Assembly: GCF_014836985.1 (NCBI RefSeq)
Contig: NZ_JACSPU010000005.1
Coordinates: 1-64,000, forward strand
DNA: 64,000 bases
Direction: 5' to 3'
DNA from: Planococcus wigleyi
GTDB taxonomy: Bacteria > Bacillota > Bacilli > Bacillales_A > Planococcaceae
Part shown: in pieces, positions 26,983 through 35,506 of the stretch
How the letters are laid out: each line of letters begins with the position of its first letter
How positions within the stretch are numbered: position 1 is the first letter of the stretch
Made by a program: the position numbers and the translations under genes
The notes under the pieces: model-generated
The model's input: the letters and a program-made list of their open reading frames with translations, nothing else
What the model was told of the DNA's origin: nothing
Database searches by the model: none

Positions 26983-29007
26983 TTATCGATTCTGCTTATA
27001 CTCTTCAAAGACTTTCGCTGCAAATCCGGCGACATAATCACTTCCGCCATTGTCTTCAATAGATTCAATCATCATTGCAAGAATAAAGTCCGGCTGATCG
27101 GAATCATACGCAACGAAAAAGCCGTTTTCCTGACCTTCTTCTCCGATTGCACCTTTCAATTCAGCAGTACCCGTTTTACCGGCAATTTTTACGGAAGAGC
27201 TATTGGCTGACTGGGCGTAGCCGTCCACTACAACATTACGCATCCCTTTGCGCAGTATCGCAGCATTTTCTGCACTCAGCACTCCCTCTTTCCATACCTG
27301 CCCTTTCTCCTCTTCCATATACAGCAGCGGCTTATACATGATGCCGTCTGTCAGGAAGGGCTGATACATCGTAGCCAGATGAAGAATATTCGTCAGCATC
27401 TGTCCTTGGCCGAAAGAAGTATCGGCCAGTTGGCCTTCAGATCCTAAAGTGCCTTCATTGGAAATCTGTGAAGGCTGCAATTCCAGGGCAAAGGGAATTT
27501 CCTCACCAAACCCGAAGTTCTTCAAACCTGCTACAAATGTTTCGTTACCCATTTCGAGCGCTTGGCGGGCAAAATAGATATTGTCCGAATACACCAATGC
27601 TTTATTCAAATCGATGGGATTAGGGGCTTCCGGATGCAGACGGGATACCCGGTAATCTCCCCAAGAACCGTCTTTTTGCCAGGTTGCTCCATCAATCTGC
27701 AGACCTTGCGCGGGATCAAGCGCTCCCGCTTCCATGCCGATAGCGGCTGTCACGGGTTTGATGGTCGAACCTGGTGCATATGCTGCGCCAAAACGGTTGA
27801 AAAGCGGATTCAAGGGATCTTCGCTCAGTTCCTTGAAGCGGCTTTCACTGATGCCCAGCATGTATTCGTTCGGATCATAAGCCGGTGAGCTGGCCAAGAC
27901 AAGCGTTTCTCCCGTTTCCGGATTGACCGCTGCACTGGTGCCCGCTTCCCCTTTCATCGACTCATAGGTCGATTTCTGGAGTTCGGCATCAATCGTCAAG
28001 ATGATTGTTTCCCCATTTTCAGCCGGTGTTTCAGCGACTGTCACCTTTTCTCCATTTTCACCTTGCTTGGCGATAACAATTTTTACGCCATTAGCACCAT
28101 GAAGACGCTCTTCCAAGATTTGCTCGAGCCCTCTTCTGCCGATCGAGTCAGTGTTTGTATAACCTTGATCTTTCAATTCCTCTAACTTTTCAGCAGTGAT
28201 AGGTCCAATGTAGCCACTTAAATGGCCAAGAGCTTCCCCGTAGGGATATTCACGCATCGCGGTTTCCTGATAAGTGACGCCTGAAATTGCTGTCGCTTTC
28301 TCCAATAACTCCGTATCGTTTTTAGCCGCTTTCGAAATCGGGACAAACTGATTGTCCTGAACCCAGCTTTGCCCTAATTTTTCATCAATAGAAGCCACAG
28401 AAATTCCGAGAACATTTGCCAGATCATCTTTGGCAGAGGCTTCTGTAAAGTTCTCAGGAACCACTCCGATGTTAAAGCCCGTTCCATTGATGGCAATCGG
28501 CTGCTCGTTGCGGTCCAGTATTTCTCCACGCACTGATTTTGTTGTAGATACCTGTACTTCATCTCCTTTTTCCAGCTGTTCAAAGATAAAGGATGGATCC
28601 CATTCAACAAACCAATCTTCAGTTTCTTCCTTCGTTTCAAATAACAAAGTCATCGTTTTTTCAAATTCAACAGGCCCTGCCAGTGTATCCATCTTCACTT
28701 GCACAGGAAAGTCTGCCGGTTTTTCCGTATCCCATTTTGCATCCTCATCCGGATTCGTATAAGTCACTTCAACATTCTCAATCGCCAGATCTTCATAAAG
28801 CTTTTGCTGCCGTTCGACAAAATCTTCCGAAGCATAGGCTTCTTTCGTACCGCTATTTAAATAAGCGGTGTACATCTCCGAAAACTCTCCATTGTTCCAA
28901 TGCTCTATGTATTCCTTCAGTCTGTCTTCAGGCGTCGCCTGCTGCTGGCAACCAGCCAAAAAAAGCAGCACAGCCAATGCCAAGATGATTGAAAATTTCT
29001 TTGCCAT
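26983..29007 (-). CDS. class B penicillin-binding lipoprotein, PbpC/MecA type
   Basis: 674 residues from an ATG with GGGGGTT upstream. It is a cell-wall transpeptidase. The order is a lipoprotein signal (lipobox FLAGC), an NTF2-like MecA_N domain, the dimerisation domain, then the transpeptidase with active-site Ser in PGSTIKP (about 414), SDN (about 475) and KTGTAE (about 611). This architecture is shared by B. subtilis PBP3 (PbpC), enterococcal PBP5 and staphylococcal PBP2a, enzymes often of low beta-lactam affinity. Here it is chromosomal and lone, with no mecR/blaI neighbours, so an intrinsic housekeeping role is likely. Confidence 0.9.
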   Translation of the reverse strand: MAKKFSIILALAVLLFLAGCQQQATPEDRLKEYIEHWNNGEFSEMYTAYLNSGTKEAYASEDFVERQQKLYEDLAIENVEVTYTNPDEDAKWDTEKPADFPVQVKMDTLAGPVEFEKTMTLLFETKEETEDWFVEWDPSFIFEQLEKGDEVQVSTTKSVRGEILDRNEQPIAINGTGFNIGVVPENFTEASAKDDLANVLGISVASIDEKLGQSWVQDNQFVPISKAAKNDTELLEKATAISGVTYQETAMREYPYGEALGHLSGYIGPITAEKLEELKDQGYTNTDSIGRRGLEQILEERLHGANGVKIVIAKQGENGEKVTVAETPAENGETIILTIDAELQKSTYESMKGEAGTSAAVNPETGETLVLASSPAYDPNEYMLGISESRFKELSEDPLNPLFNRFGAAYAPGSTIKPVTAAIGMEAGALDPAQGLQIDGATWQKDGSWGDYRVSRLHPEAPNPIDLNKALVYSDNIYFARQALEMGNETFVAGLKNFGFGEEIPFALELQPSQISNEGTLGSEGQLADTSFGQGQMLTNILHLATMYQPFLTDGIMYKPLLYMEEEKGQVWKEGVLSAENAAILRKGMRNVVVDGYAQSANSSSVKIAGKTGTAELKGAIGEEGQENGFFVAYDSDQPDFILAMMIESIEDNGGSDYVAGFAAKVFEEYKQNR

Positions 29008-29291
29008 ACAATAACCCCCAGTTGTTTTCTTTATTTTACCAATAAACAACAGCAAGGTGAAAGAATAAAAACTTTAATTGGAAAGTTGAATTAGAAAAGC
29101 CGATATTCTCCTTGTTTCTTGCAGTCATCTCTACAGTTTAGAAGAAAAAACGGGTTGTTTACTGATCACTTTGAGTAATGGGCAGTGGACTTTTCTTGGA
29201 GAGTTTTTGAACGCTCTATTCAAAGCATAAAACTTCTGCTATTTCCCTTTTCAATATGGTAAACTGTTTAACAAAAGACAGGAGGGTGAAT

Positions 29292-30569
29292 ATGGTTAAT
29301 GTTACATTTTCAGAGTCTATTGGCTCTGTACTAACACTTGAAAAAAGAACTCAGTTAAAGCAGATTCATGAAAACCTTTATAACAAAGAAGGAAAAGGCT
29401 CGGATTTCCTTGGCTGGCTGGATTGGCCAAGTACGCTTGATGAGGAATTCTTGGCAAAAGTCGAAAAAACTGCTGCCCAAATTCGTGACAATGCGGATGT
29501 ACTGGTCGTCATCGGCATCGGCGGTTCATACCTCGGCGCCAAAGCTGTATTATCAGCATTGGATCCTTATTTCAGTAAGGAATCGGGGCTGGAAGTCGTA
29601 TTTGCAGGACATCAGGTCAGCGGTGAATACTTAAAGCAATTGCTTGCCCATCTTGAAGGCAAACGCGTTATGGTCAATGTCATTTCCAAATCAGGGAAAA
29701 CAACAGAGCCGGCTATCGCTTTCCGTTTCCTGAAGGATTATATGGAAAAACGCTATGGCCAGGAAGCTGCTGAGCGGATCATTGTCACAACTGATGCTGA
29801 AAAAGGTGCTTTGCTGACACTTGCTGAGGAGAACGGCTATGAACGTTTTGTGGTACCTGCAGATGTGGGCGGCCGTTATTCTGTTTTCACCGCTGTCGGG
29901 TTGGTGCCGATTGCGGCGGCTGGTTATTCCATTCGCGAGCTGATCGCTGGAGCAGCCAATGCTGAAGAACTGTACAACAACACTGATGCTGACGAAAATC
30001 CAGCATTGCAGTACGCAGCAGTCCGCCACCAGCTTTATGTGGAAGGCTATACCACAGAAGTGATGGCAACTTTCGAACCGAAACTTTCTTTCGTCCAGGA
30101 ATGGTGGAAGCAATTGTTCGGTGAAAGCGAAGGCAAAGAAGGTAAAGGGATTTTCCCTGCATCGGTCTCCTTTACCACAGATCTTCATTCCATGGGGCAA
30201 TACATCCAGGATGGCAAACGCAATTTATTTGAAACTTTCCTGCTGGTCCAGGAAGCAAATGAAGACCTGACAATCTTTGAAGCCGAAAACGATGATGATG
30301 AATTGAATTACATGGCTGGACTTTCCTTGCAGGAATTCAATCATGTAGCATACAAAGGCACATCGAGCGCACATTTGGATGGCGGCGTCCCTCAACTCAG
30401 CCTGACGATTCCTAAAATCAACGAATATCACCTAGGCCACTTGCTGTATTTCTATATGCTGGCATGTGCCTACAGTGCCTATCTGCTCGATATCAACCCG
30501 TTCGATCAGCCAGGAGTAGAAGATTACAAGAACAACATCTTCAAACTATTGAACAAACCTGGATTTTAA
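29292..30569 (+). CDS. pgi: glucose-6-phosphate isomerase
   Basis: 425 residues from the ATG after AGGAGGGTG; a start 12 codons earlier lacks a ribosome site. It interconverts glucose-6-phosphate and fructose-6-phosphate in glycolysis. The short Firmicutes form is recognised from VIGIGGSYLGAKA, the phosphate-binding VISKSGKTTEPA and FGESEGKEGKGIFP, and ending region QPGVEDYKNN. It is monocistronic between a PBP gene and bioY, with a terminator directly after. Confidence 0.96.
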   Translation: MVNVTFSESIGSVLTLEKRTQLKQIHENLYNKEGKGSDFLGWLDWPSTLDEEFLAKVEKTAAQIRDNADVLVVIGIGGSYLGAKAVLSALDPYFSKESGLEVVFAGHQVSGEYLKQLLAHLEGKRVMVNVISKSGKTTEPAIAFRFLKDYMEKRYGQEAAERIIVTTDAEKGALLTLAEENGYERFVVPADVGGRYSVFTAVGLVPIAAAGYSIRELIAGAANAEELYNNTDADENPALQYAAVRHQLYVEGYTTEVMATFEPKLSFVQEWWKQLFGESEGKEGKGIFPASVSFTTDLHSMGQYIQDGKRNLFETFLLVQEANEDLTIFEAENDDDELNYMAGLSLQEFNHVAYKGTSSAHLDGGVPQLSLTIPKINEYHLGHLLYFYMLACAYSAYLLDINPFDQPGVEDYKNNIFKLLNKPGF

Positions 30570-30580
30570 TGTAATAAATA

Positions 30581-30609
30581 AAAGCTGACCTCAAGGGGTC
30601 AGCTTTTTT
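30581..30609 (+). terminator. pgi terminator
   Basis: AAAGCTGACC / GGTCAGCTTTTTT hairpin right after pgi. Confidence 0.92.
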
Positions 30610-30623
30610 GGTGTTTGATTTGT

Positions 30624-30674
30624 GTTAACTAAAATAAAAAATAGGTTGACTTAAATATTTTATCTGATTATACT
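30624..30674 (+). promoter_or_regulatory. bioY promoter overlapped by a BirA operator
   Basis: SigA promoter TTGACT (30646-30651), 17-bp spacer, TATACT (30669-30674). GTTAAC (30624-30629) and GTTGAC (30645-30650) are separated by exactly 15 bp, the half-sites and spacing of the Firmicutes BirA operator as in B. subtilis bioW. The right half covers the -35, so biotinyl-AMP-loaded BirA should block bioY. Confidence 0.75.
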
Positions 30675-30705
30675 CAATTTATAATAAATAGCAGGAGGCA
30701 TATTG

Positions 30706-31287
30706 ATGACGACCACAACAGCCCGATCGGCCAATCATTCCCGCACTTTGCAATTGGTACATATCGCCATGTTCGCAGCCTTGATGGCTATTGGCGCAAA
30801 TATCGCTTCTTTTTTAATTATCGGCGGCGTTCCGATTACCCTCCAGACTTTCTTTTCCATTTTGGCAGGTATTTTGCTCGGCAGCCGGATTGGGGCCATC
30901 TCCATGATTGTATACGCATTTATCGGCCTTGCCGGCGTACCCGTCTTCGCAAAATTCTCAGGCGGCATGGATACCTTGATCAGCCCGACATTCGGCTTTA
31001 TTCTTTCTTATATTTTCGTTGCTTATATTGTCGGATTGATTGTGGAGAAGTGGCCTTCCAAAAAAGGCTTCATCATTGCGGCACTGACCGGGACAGCCAT
31101 CAATTATTTATTCGGCACCAATTGGATGTATGCAGCCTATAAGCTCTGGTTTGCTGCTCCTGAAGGTTTCACCTACCAGCTGGCTTGGGCCTGGATGGCC
31201 GTGCCGCTTCCAAAAGATTTGATACTCGCAGTACTCGCTGGATTATTTGGCTACCGTTTACGGCCGATCATCCAAAAATACCGCTAG
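30706..31287 (+). CDS. bioY: biotin transporter BioY
   Basis: 193 residues with about six membrane helices; BioY is the substrate-binding S component of the energy-coupling-factor biotin importer. Family motifs are VPITLQTFFSILAGILLGSR and GLAGVPVFAKFSGG. ATG at 30706 has GGAGG 7 nt upstream. No EcfA/EcfT genes are nearby, so it uses shared ECF modules or acts alone. A BirA operator sits on its promoter. Confidence 0.94.
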   Translation: MTTTTARSANHSRTLQLVHIAMFAALMAIGANIASFLIIGGVPITLQTFFSILAGILLGSRIGAISMIVYAFIGLAGVPVFAKFSGGMDTLISPTFGFILSYIFVAYIVGLIVEKWPSKKGFIIAALTGTAINYLFGTNWMYAAYKLWFAAPEGFTYQLAWAWMAVPLPKDLILAVLAGLFGYRLRPIIQKYR

Positions 31288-31322
31288 AAAAAACCGGAAG
31301 CCTCAAAGGCCTCCGGTTTTTT
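31286..31322. terminator. bidirectional terminator after bioY
   Basis: AACCGGA-A-GCC / GGC-C-TCCGGTT with A and T tracts on both sides, shared with the convergent HEAT-repeat gene. Confidence 0.88.
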
Positions 31323-31327
31323 ATTGT

Positions 31328-31783
31328 TTATTTAGTTGGTGCAGATTTCCACTGGTCTTCCAACCATTTTTCGAAATCCTCGCCTTTATCGCCTTTATAC
31401 GTATCGTAGATATCCACACGCATTTTTTGCAGCTTCACTTTGAAGTCTTCATAGCTGTGGTCTGCAGGCAAACTTTTTTTGATGCGCACAAGCACTTTAG
31501 AAGTGTCTTTGATCAAATCAAATTTCTTCCGTTCCGGCATATGGACGTTTTCTCCAAAACCTTTTAACTTCTCATAAGCTGCTTCTTGTACCTGATAGAC
31601 AGGGTCATGGTTCATGCGATGTGTCAAAAGGTCGATCGTTGGATCGCTTTTCCACTTGCCAAGCTCTTCAACCGCAGCCAAACGTTCTTTCCAGTTGGCT
31701 GTCCGGTTCGCCGCTTTTTTCAATTCGTCGTAATTCGGTGGTAAATTCGGTATGTTTTTGTTCGGTTGTTTCAAAAAATTCAT
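31328..31783 (-). CDS. HEAT-repeat domain protein
   Basis: 151 residues from the ATG after AAAGGAG; thirty earlier in-frame codons lack a ribosome site. The product is helical and charged, with HEAT-like units around WKERLAAVEELGKWKSD and HRMNHDPVYQVQEAAYEKL (about residues 35-80). No signal peptide or catalytic motif. HEAT repeats mediate protein contacts, but its partner is unknown. It is monocistronic. Confidence 0.7.
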   Translation of the reverse strand: MNFLKQPNKNIPNLPPNYDELKKAANRTANWKERLAAVEELGKWKSDPTIDLLTHRMNHDPVYQVQEAAYEKLKGFGENVHMPERKKFDLIKDTSKVLVRIKKSLPADHSYEDFKVKLQKMRVDIYDTYKGDKGEDFEKWLEDQWKSAPTK

Positions 31784-31897
31784 TCTCCTTTTTTCATCTC
31801 CCTTTGCGGGAAATGATGTAATGCTCTCCGTTGACGGAACAAGTTCCCACCAGTATACCACCAATCGGGGCAAAAAGAAAAAGGTCGACTATTCATA

Positions 31898-33139
31898 CTA
31901 CAGTTTGACTACTTCTTCAACTCCAGCAATCAACCGCTCCACTTCCTCTTCTGTACTGTAAGGCGCAAGCCCAGCCCGTACCCAGCCGCCGCTGCCATTG
32001 ACGCCCAGTACATCGCCCAAAGTTGATGCATAAAAATGGCCGGCCGCGACAAAAATGCTGCACTCTTCAGCTAACCGTCTGCAAACTTCTCCCGGTTCAA
32101 TGCCGGCTACCTGGAAAGCGACGGTCGGTGTTTTCAGGACATCGGCCGCCGCCTGCGTTACCGTCACGCCTCGAATCGCTGCCAAACCCTCCCGCAACTG
32201 ATTCGCCAATCTGTTTTCATAAGCTTCAATGTGTTCCATTCCACTTAAGATTCGTTCCCGACGGGTTTCACCTTCGCCGAGTCCCGCGAAAAATTCAATA
32301 GCTGGACGAATGCCTGCGATGCCTTCGTGGTTTTGCGTTCCGGTCTCCAATTTATCTGGATAATAGCTCGGTGAAGTGGTCAGCTTATAAGGTTCAAGGT
32401 CCTCGAAAACTTCTTCTTTGATGGCTGCAATGCCGATATGCGGACCGAAGAACTTATAGGCGGAGCACAATAAGATATCAATCGCCTGCTGGTCCCGGTC
32501 AATCGGCAGATGCGGAGCCGCATGTACAGCATCCGCTACCATCAAGGCACCGACTTTTTTCGCCCGTTCAGCGAAAGGCTGGAGATCGACGACCGTGCCA
32601 ATGGCGTTGGAAGCCATTCCGACCGCAATAATTTTCGTTTTTTCATTAATTAAATTATCCAAGTCCGTCAGATCCAAGGTTTTTGTTTCGGTATCGACTT
32701 TGACCCAACGAACGGTTAATCCGCGATCTTCTGCCATCATAATCCACGGATCGACATTGGCACGGTGATCCATTTCGGTGACGACGATTTCGTCACCCGC
32801 TTTGAATTTCTTGCCAAGCGCATTGGCAATGGCAATCGTCAAAGTCGTCATGTTGGCACCGAAGGCCACTTCCTTTGCTTGGACATTGAGGAAATCAGCG
32901 ACCGCCGACCTTGCCTCTGAAATGATTCCCTCGGTTTCCCAGCTGGATGGGAATGTCCCATGAAGATTGCCGCCCCCTCTTTCCATATAGCCGGCAATTG
33001 CCTCGATTGCTGACTTGACGACCTGTGATCCTCCTGGGCCATCAAAATAAACTACGGGTCTCCCTTTATACGTTCTGGACAAAGCCGGGAATTGTTCCCG
33101 AACTTTGGTGATTGGAAAAGTCGTTTTGGTGGTTTTCAT
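31898..33139 (-). CDS. class V aminotransferase / cysteine desulfurase-like protein
   Basis: 413 residues from the ATG 9 nt after AAGGAG. A PLP-fold type I protein of the class V group, like the VC1184-type cysteine desulfurase-like family (TIGR01976). It has FPALSRTYKGRPVVYFDGPG at the N-terminus, MDHRANVDPW, ADAVHAAPH (PLP-binding Asp/His) and the Schiff-base Lys in CSAYKFFGPH. I see no obvious active-site Cys loop typical of SufS, and no suf genes are near. Whether it is a true desulfurase is undetermined. Confidence 0.8.
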   Translation of the reverse strand: MKTTKTTFPITKVREQFPALSRTYKGRPVVYFDGPGGSQVVKSAIEAIAGYMERGGGNLHGTFPSSWETEGIISEARSAVADFLNVQAKEVAFGANMTTLTIAIANALGKKFKAGDEIVVTEMDHRANVDPWIMMAEDRGLTVRWVKVDTETKTLDLTDLDNLINEKTKIIAVGMASNAIGTVVDLQPFAERAKKVGALMVADAVHAAPHLPIDRDQQAIDILLCSAYKFFGPHIGIAAIKEEVFEDLEPYKLTTSPSYYPDKLETGTQNHEGIAGIRPAIEFFAGLGEGETRRERILSGMEHIEAYENRLANQLREGLAAIRGVTVTQAAADVLKTPTVAFQVAGIEPGEVCRRLAEECSIFVAAGHFYASTLGDVLGVNGSGGWVRAGLAPYSTEEEVERLIAGVEEVVKL

Positions 33140-33222
33140 TGTCTGCAGCTCCTTTTTCATTAAGTTACTGTTAACGTATTCAATTTTCCATTCGAATCTC
33201 CTTTATTTTTGGATGATTTACA

Positions 33223-33327
33223 GAATACGATTCGTTCAGGATGAAATACAATCCATTTGAGACCAAATACGATCCATTGCGCCTGAAATACAGTCCGTTT
33301 AAGCTTAAATACAGTCCAATGCATAAA
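33223..33327 (+). repeat. five 21-bp tandem repeats encoding a KY-P heptad
   Basis: Five adjacent 21-bp units start at 33223, 33244, 33265, 33286 and 33307, each beginning (A/G)AATAC followed by a purine-rich dinucleotide and TCC or TTC. In the plus frame from the ATG at 33241 they read KYNPFET, KYDPLRL, KYSPFKL, KYSPMHK. The ribosome site is weak and the frame runs into the methyltransferase terminator, so translation is doubtful. The 21-bp period keeps frame on both strands. Confidence 0.7.
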
Positions 33328-33357
33328 ACAGCTGATTCCATCACCATTCAGTCAACA

Positions 33358-33385
33358 AAAAAACGCCGCAAATCGCGGCGTTGCC
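33358..33385 (-). terminator. methyltransferase gene terminator
   Basis: Minus-strand AACGCCGC / GCGGCGTT followed by TTTTTTT. Confidence 0.88.
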
Positions 33386-33394
33386 TTTATTCCG

Positions 33395-34357
33395 TTAAAC
33401 TGCTTTCTGGCAGACCAGAATTTCACGCAGGAACATCCCTTTTTTTGCGATGCAGCGGTCTGTGACGACAAATCCGGCTTCTTCGATCATATGGTCCATC
33501 GTCTCAATCGTGACGACCAGCAGTTTCTCCGTAAACGGATGGGCATCTTTCAAGATCGCCAATTGGTCTGCAGGGGTTGCATGTGTGTATAAATTATAGG
33601 GCATATCGATGATAGCTACATCGTACCGCTCTTCGACTTCCGCGATCGGACCGAGATTGACGTCGCCTGACAAACCGAAATGAGCGATATTTTCACGTGA
33701 TCCTTCAACCACCAGCGGATTGATGTCACGACCAACAATGTCAATGCCCATCGATAATGCCTCCACCAAAACCGTGCCGATGCCGCAGCATGGATCGATC
33801 GCTTTAACGCCTTTCGGTTCCGGCACTGCAATATTTGCCACTGCCCGTGCGACTCGTGTACTGAGTGCCGTTGAATATTCCCTTGGCTTTTTCATATGCT
33901 TAAACCAAATCGGTTCACTTTGAAGATAACGCCCGAAATACCAACGCCCTTCAAAAGGAATCAAACCGAATGTCACATCCGGATTGTGAACATCCGCCTC
34001 TCCTGTAATAGCCGAACCGATCTGTCGTTCAACATCCCGTTTCCCTGAATAATCGACTTGGTCCTGTTCAGACAATCCATTGATCTTTAGAAAAATCACT
34101 TTGAACGTCGTTTCGCTCATGTCTATTTCCGTGGATTTTTCAATGATCGCCTGAAGGGTATCGGCTTCAAAAAACAATTCGATGCGTTCTTTAATGAACG
34201 GGCTTCGGCTGGGATTGATGGCCACTCCGCTTTTGATGATTTTTTCAGTCGTGTCTTTTCCGAAAAAAGACCGCATTTCCAATTGGCATAAAGCTTCTTC
34301 ATCATTTGTGTAGGCATACGTATAAAGATAATCACCTGTTGCAGTTAATCGATTCAA
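33395..34357 (-). CDS. THUMP/Trm14-type RNA methyltransferase
   Basis: 320 residues. SAM-dependent Rossmann methyltransferase of the UPF0020/TrmN-Trm11 group. The SAM site is IDPCCGIGTVLVEAL (about 190-204) and the catalytic loop IIDMPYNLYTH replaces the usual DPPY with DMPY. The N-terminal 150 residues with FKVIFLKING and WYFGRYLQSEP fit the substrate-binding part of these tRNA enzymes. A tRNA or rRNA guanosine target is likely from the family; the specific base is unknown. Confidence 0.78.
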   Translation of the reverse strand: MNRLTATGDYLYTYAYTNDEEALCQLEMRSFFGKDTTEKIIKSGVAINPSRSPFIKERIELFFEADTLQAIIEKSTEIDMSETTFKVIFLKINGLSEQDQVDYSGKRDVERQIGSAITGEADVHNPDVTFGLIPFEGRWYFGRYLQSEPIWFKHMKKPREYSTALSTRVARAVANIAVPEPKGVKAIDPCCGIGTVLVEALSMGIDIVGRDINPLVVEGSRENIAHFGLSGDVNLGPIAEVEERYDVAIIDMPYNLYTHATPADQLAILKDAHPFTEKLLVVTIETMDHMIEEAGFVVTDRCIAKKGMFLREILVCQKAV

Positions 34358-34426
34358 TTCATCCCGTCCTTATCTGCCCTTTTGTGCAGGACAATATCCC
34401 TTAAGTATAGCAGAATTTGTTGGCAG

Positions 34427-35365
34427 TTAGTCGACTTGAAGATCATAATTCGCTTCAATGACTTTTATGATTCCTGTTATCAAATCATTGTAAGGCGTTT
34501 CAACGCCATGCCGCTTGCCTAGTTTTGCTACAGCTCCGTTGATGGCATCGATTTCCGTTTTCCGTTTATGCATGACGTCCATCAGCATCGACGATTTATT
34601 GGCGCCAATATCTTCCCTGCCCATCCGCAGGCAATTGGCGATAATTTGTTCCGCATCCACCGCAACGCCTATCCTTTCCGCTACTTGTGCCGCTTCCCTC
34701 ACGACATTCCGCAACAAGTCCTGTCCTTCATCGGTATTGAGGATGTCACCGTTTCGCAACCGGGTCAATGCGGTCAGCGAATTATAAGCAAGGTTTACGA
34801 ATAATTTATTCCAGATGACAGTTTGGACATCATCAGCCAAATCCGTCTGCAGCCCCGAACGATTCAGCAAGGCAATAAAGTCCAACAGTTTTTCCTGCGC
34901 AGCTGCCTCTTCAACCGGGCCGATGTAGTTTTTCCCCCAGCCCCGATGAAGGATTCGCCCTTCACTTTCGACACTGGCACCGCAGCCCATCGTCCCTGCC
35001 GCCGATGGATTTTTCGGGAAAAACTCTTTGATCGTTTCCAGGTTTCCAAGGCCGTTTTGCATCGTAATAAGCAAGGCATCCGGAGAAAAGGAATCTCTCA
35101 TAGGTTCTAATACGGCTTTATTGGCATGTGCTTTCACCAGCACCAAGACAACATCATAGCCATCCTCTTTGGAAACAGCTTGTACAACTTTTAAGGGTAT
35201 GGTTGTTTCCTTGTCGTCGCGCTCGACAATCACCAATCCGCTTTGATTGATCTGCTCTATATGCGGGTTGTATCTATTATATAGAAGAACGTCAGCTTGT
35301 TGTGCTTTCAAGCGGCCAGCAAACAAACAACCCATGGCCCCTGCACCAATCACCAGTATTTTCAT
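34427..35365 (-). CDS. panE: 2-dehydropantoate 2-reductase
   Basis: 312 residues from the ATG after AGAGGGG; nine earlier codons lack a ribosome site. It reduces ketopantoate to pantoate with NADPH in the coenzyme A pathway. Dinucleotide motif VIGAGAMGCLFAGRL is at the start, then TMQNGLGN and the catalytic Lys region VIWNKLFVNLAYNSLTAL. The panE/apbA family also contains paralogues of unclear substrate, and no other pan genes are nearby. Confidence 0.85.
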   Translation of the reverse strand: MKILVIGAGAMGCLFAGRLKAQQADVLLYNRYNPHIEQINQSGLVIVERDDKETTIPLKVVQAVSKEDGYDVVLVLVKAHANKAVLEPMRDSFSPDALLITMQNGLGNLETIKEFFPKNPSAAGTMGCGASVESEGRILHRGWGKNYIGPVEEAAAQEKLLDFIALLNRSGLQTDLADDVQTVIWNKLFVNLAYNSLTALTRLRNGDILNTDEGQDLLRNVVREAAQVAERIGVAVDAEQIIANCLRMGREDIGANKSSMLMDVMHKRKTEIDAINGAVAKLGKRHGVETPYNDLITGIIKVIEANYDLQVD

Positions 35366-35463
35366 AGAACCCCTCTTTTCAAGCAGTTTCACTACTGCCG
35401 GTTAGCTTGAATATACCATACTAGCAGCGGATTTTTCATCATCTCTTCTGGTGGCGAGCACAA

Positions 35464-35500
35464 TAAAAACCAGCTGCCTCCATAGCCGAGCAGCTGGTTT
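35464..35500 (-). terminator. terminator of the YkvI-like gene
   Basis: Minus-strand AACCAGCTG / CAGCTGGTT followed by TTTATTG. Confidence 0.85.
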
Positions 35501-35506
35501 AGAAAC

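Noticed and set aside
29691-30200. 169-aa frame opposite pgi
   Set aside because: Antisense shadow of a clearly coding gene with no ribosome site or family features.
33241-33465. 74-aa plus-strand frame starting in the repeat
   Set aside because: Weak ribosome site and the second half is just the methyltransferase terminator and 3' end read backwards; kept only as a repeat.
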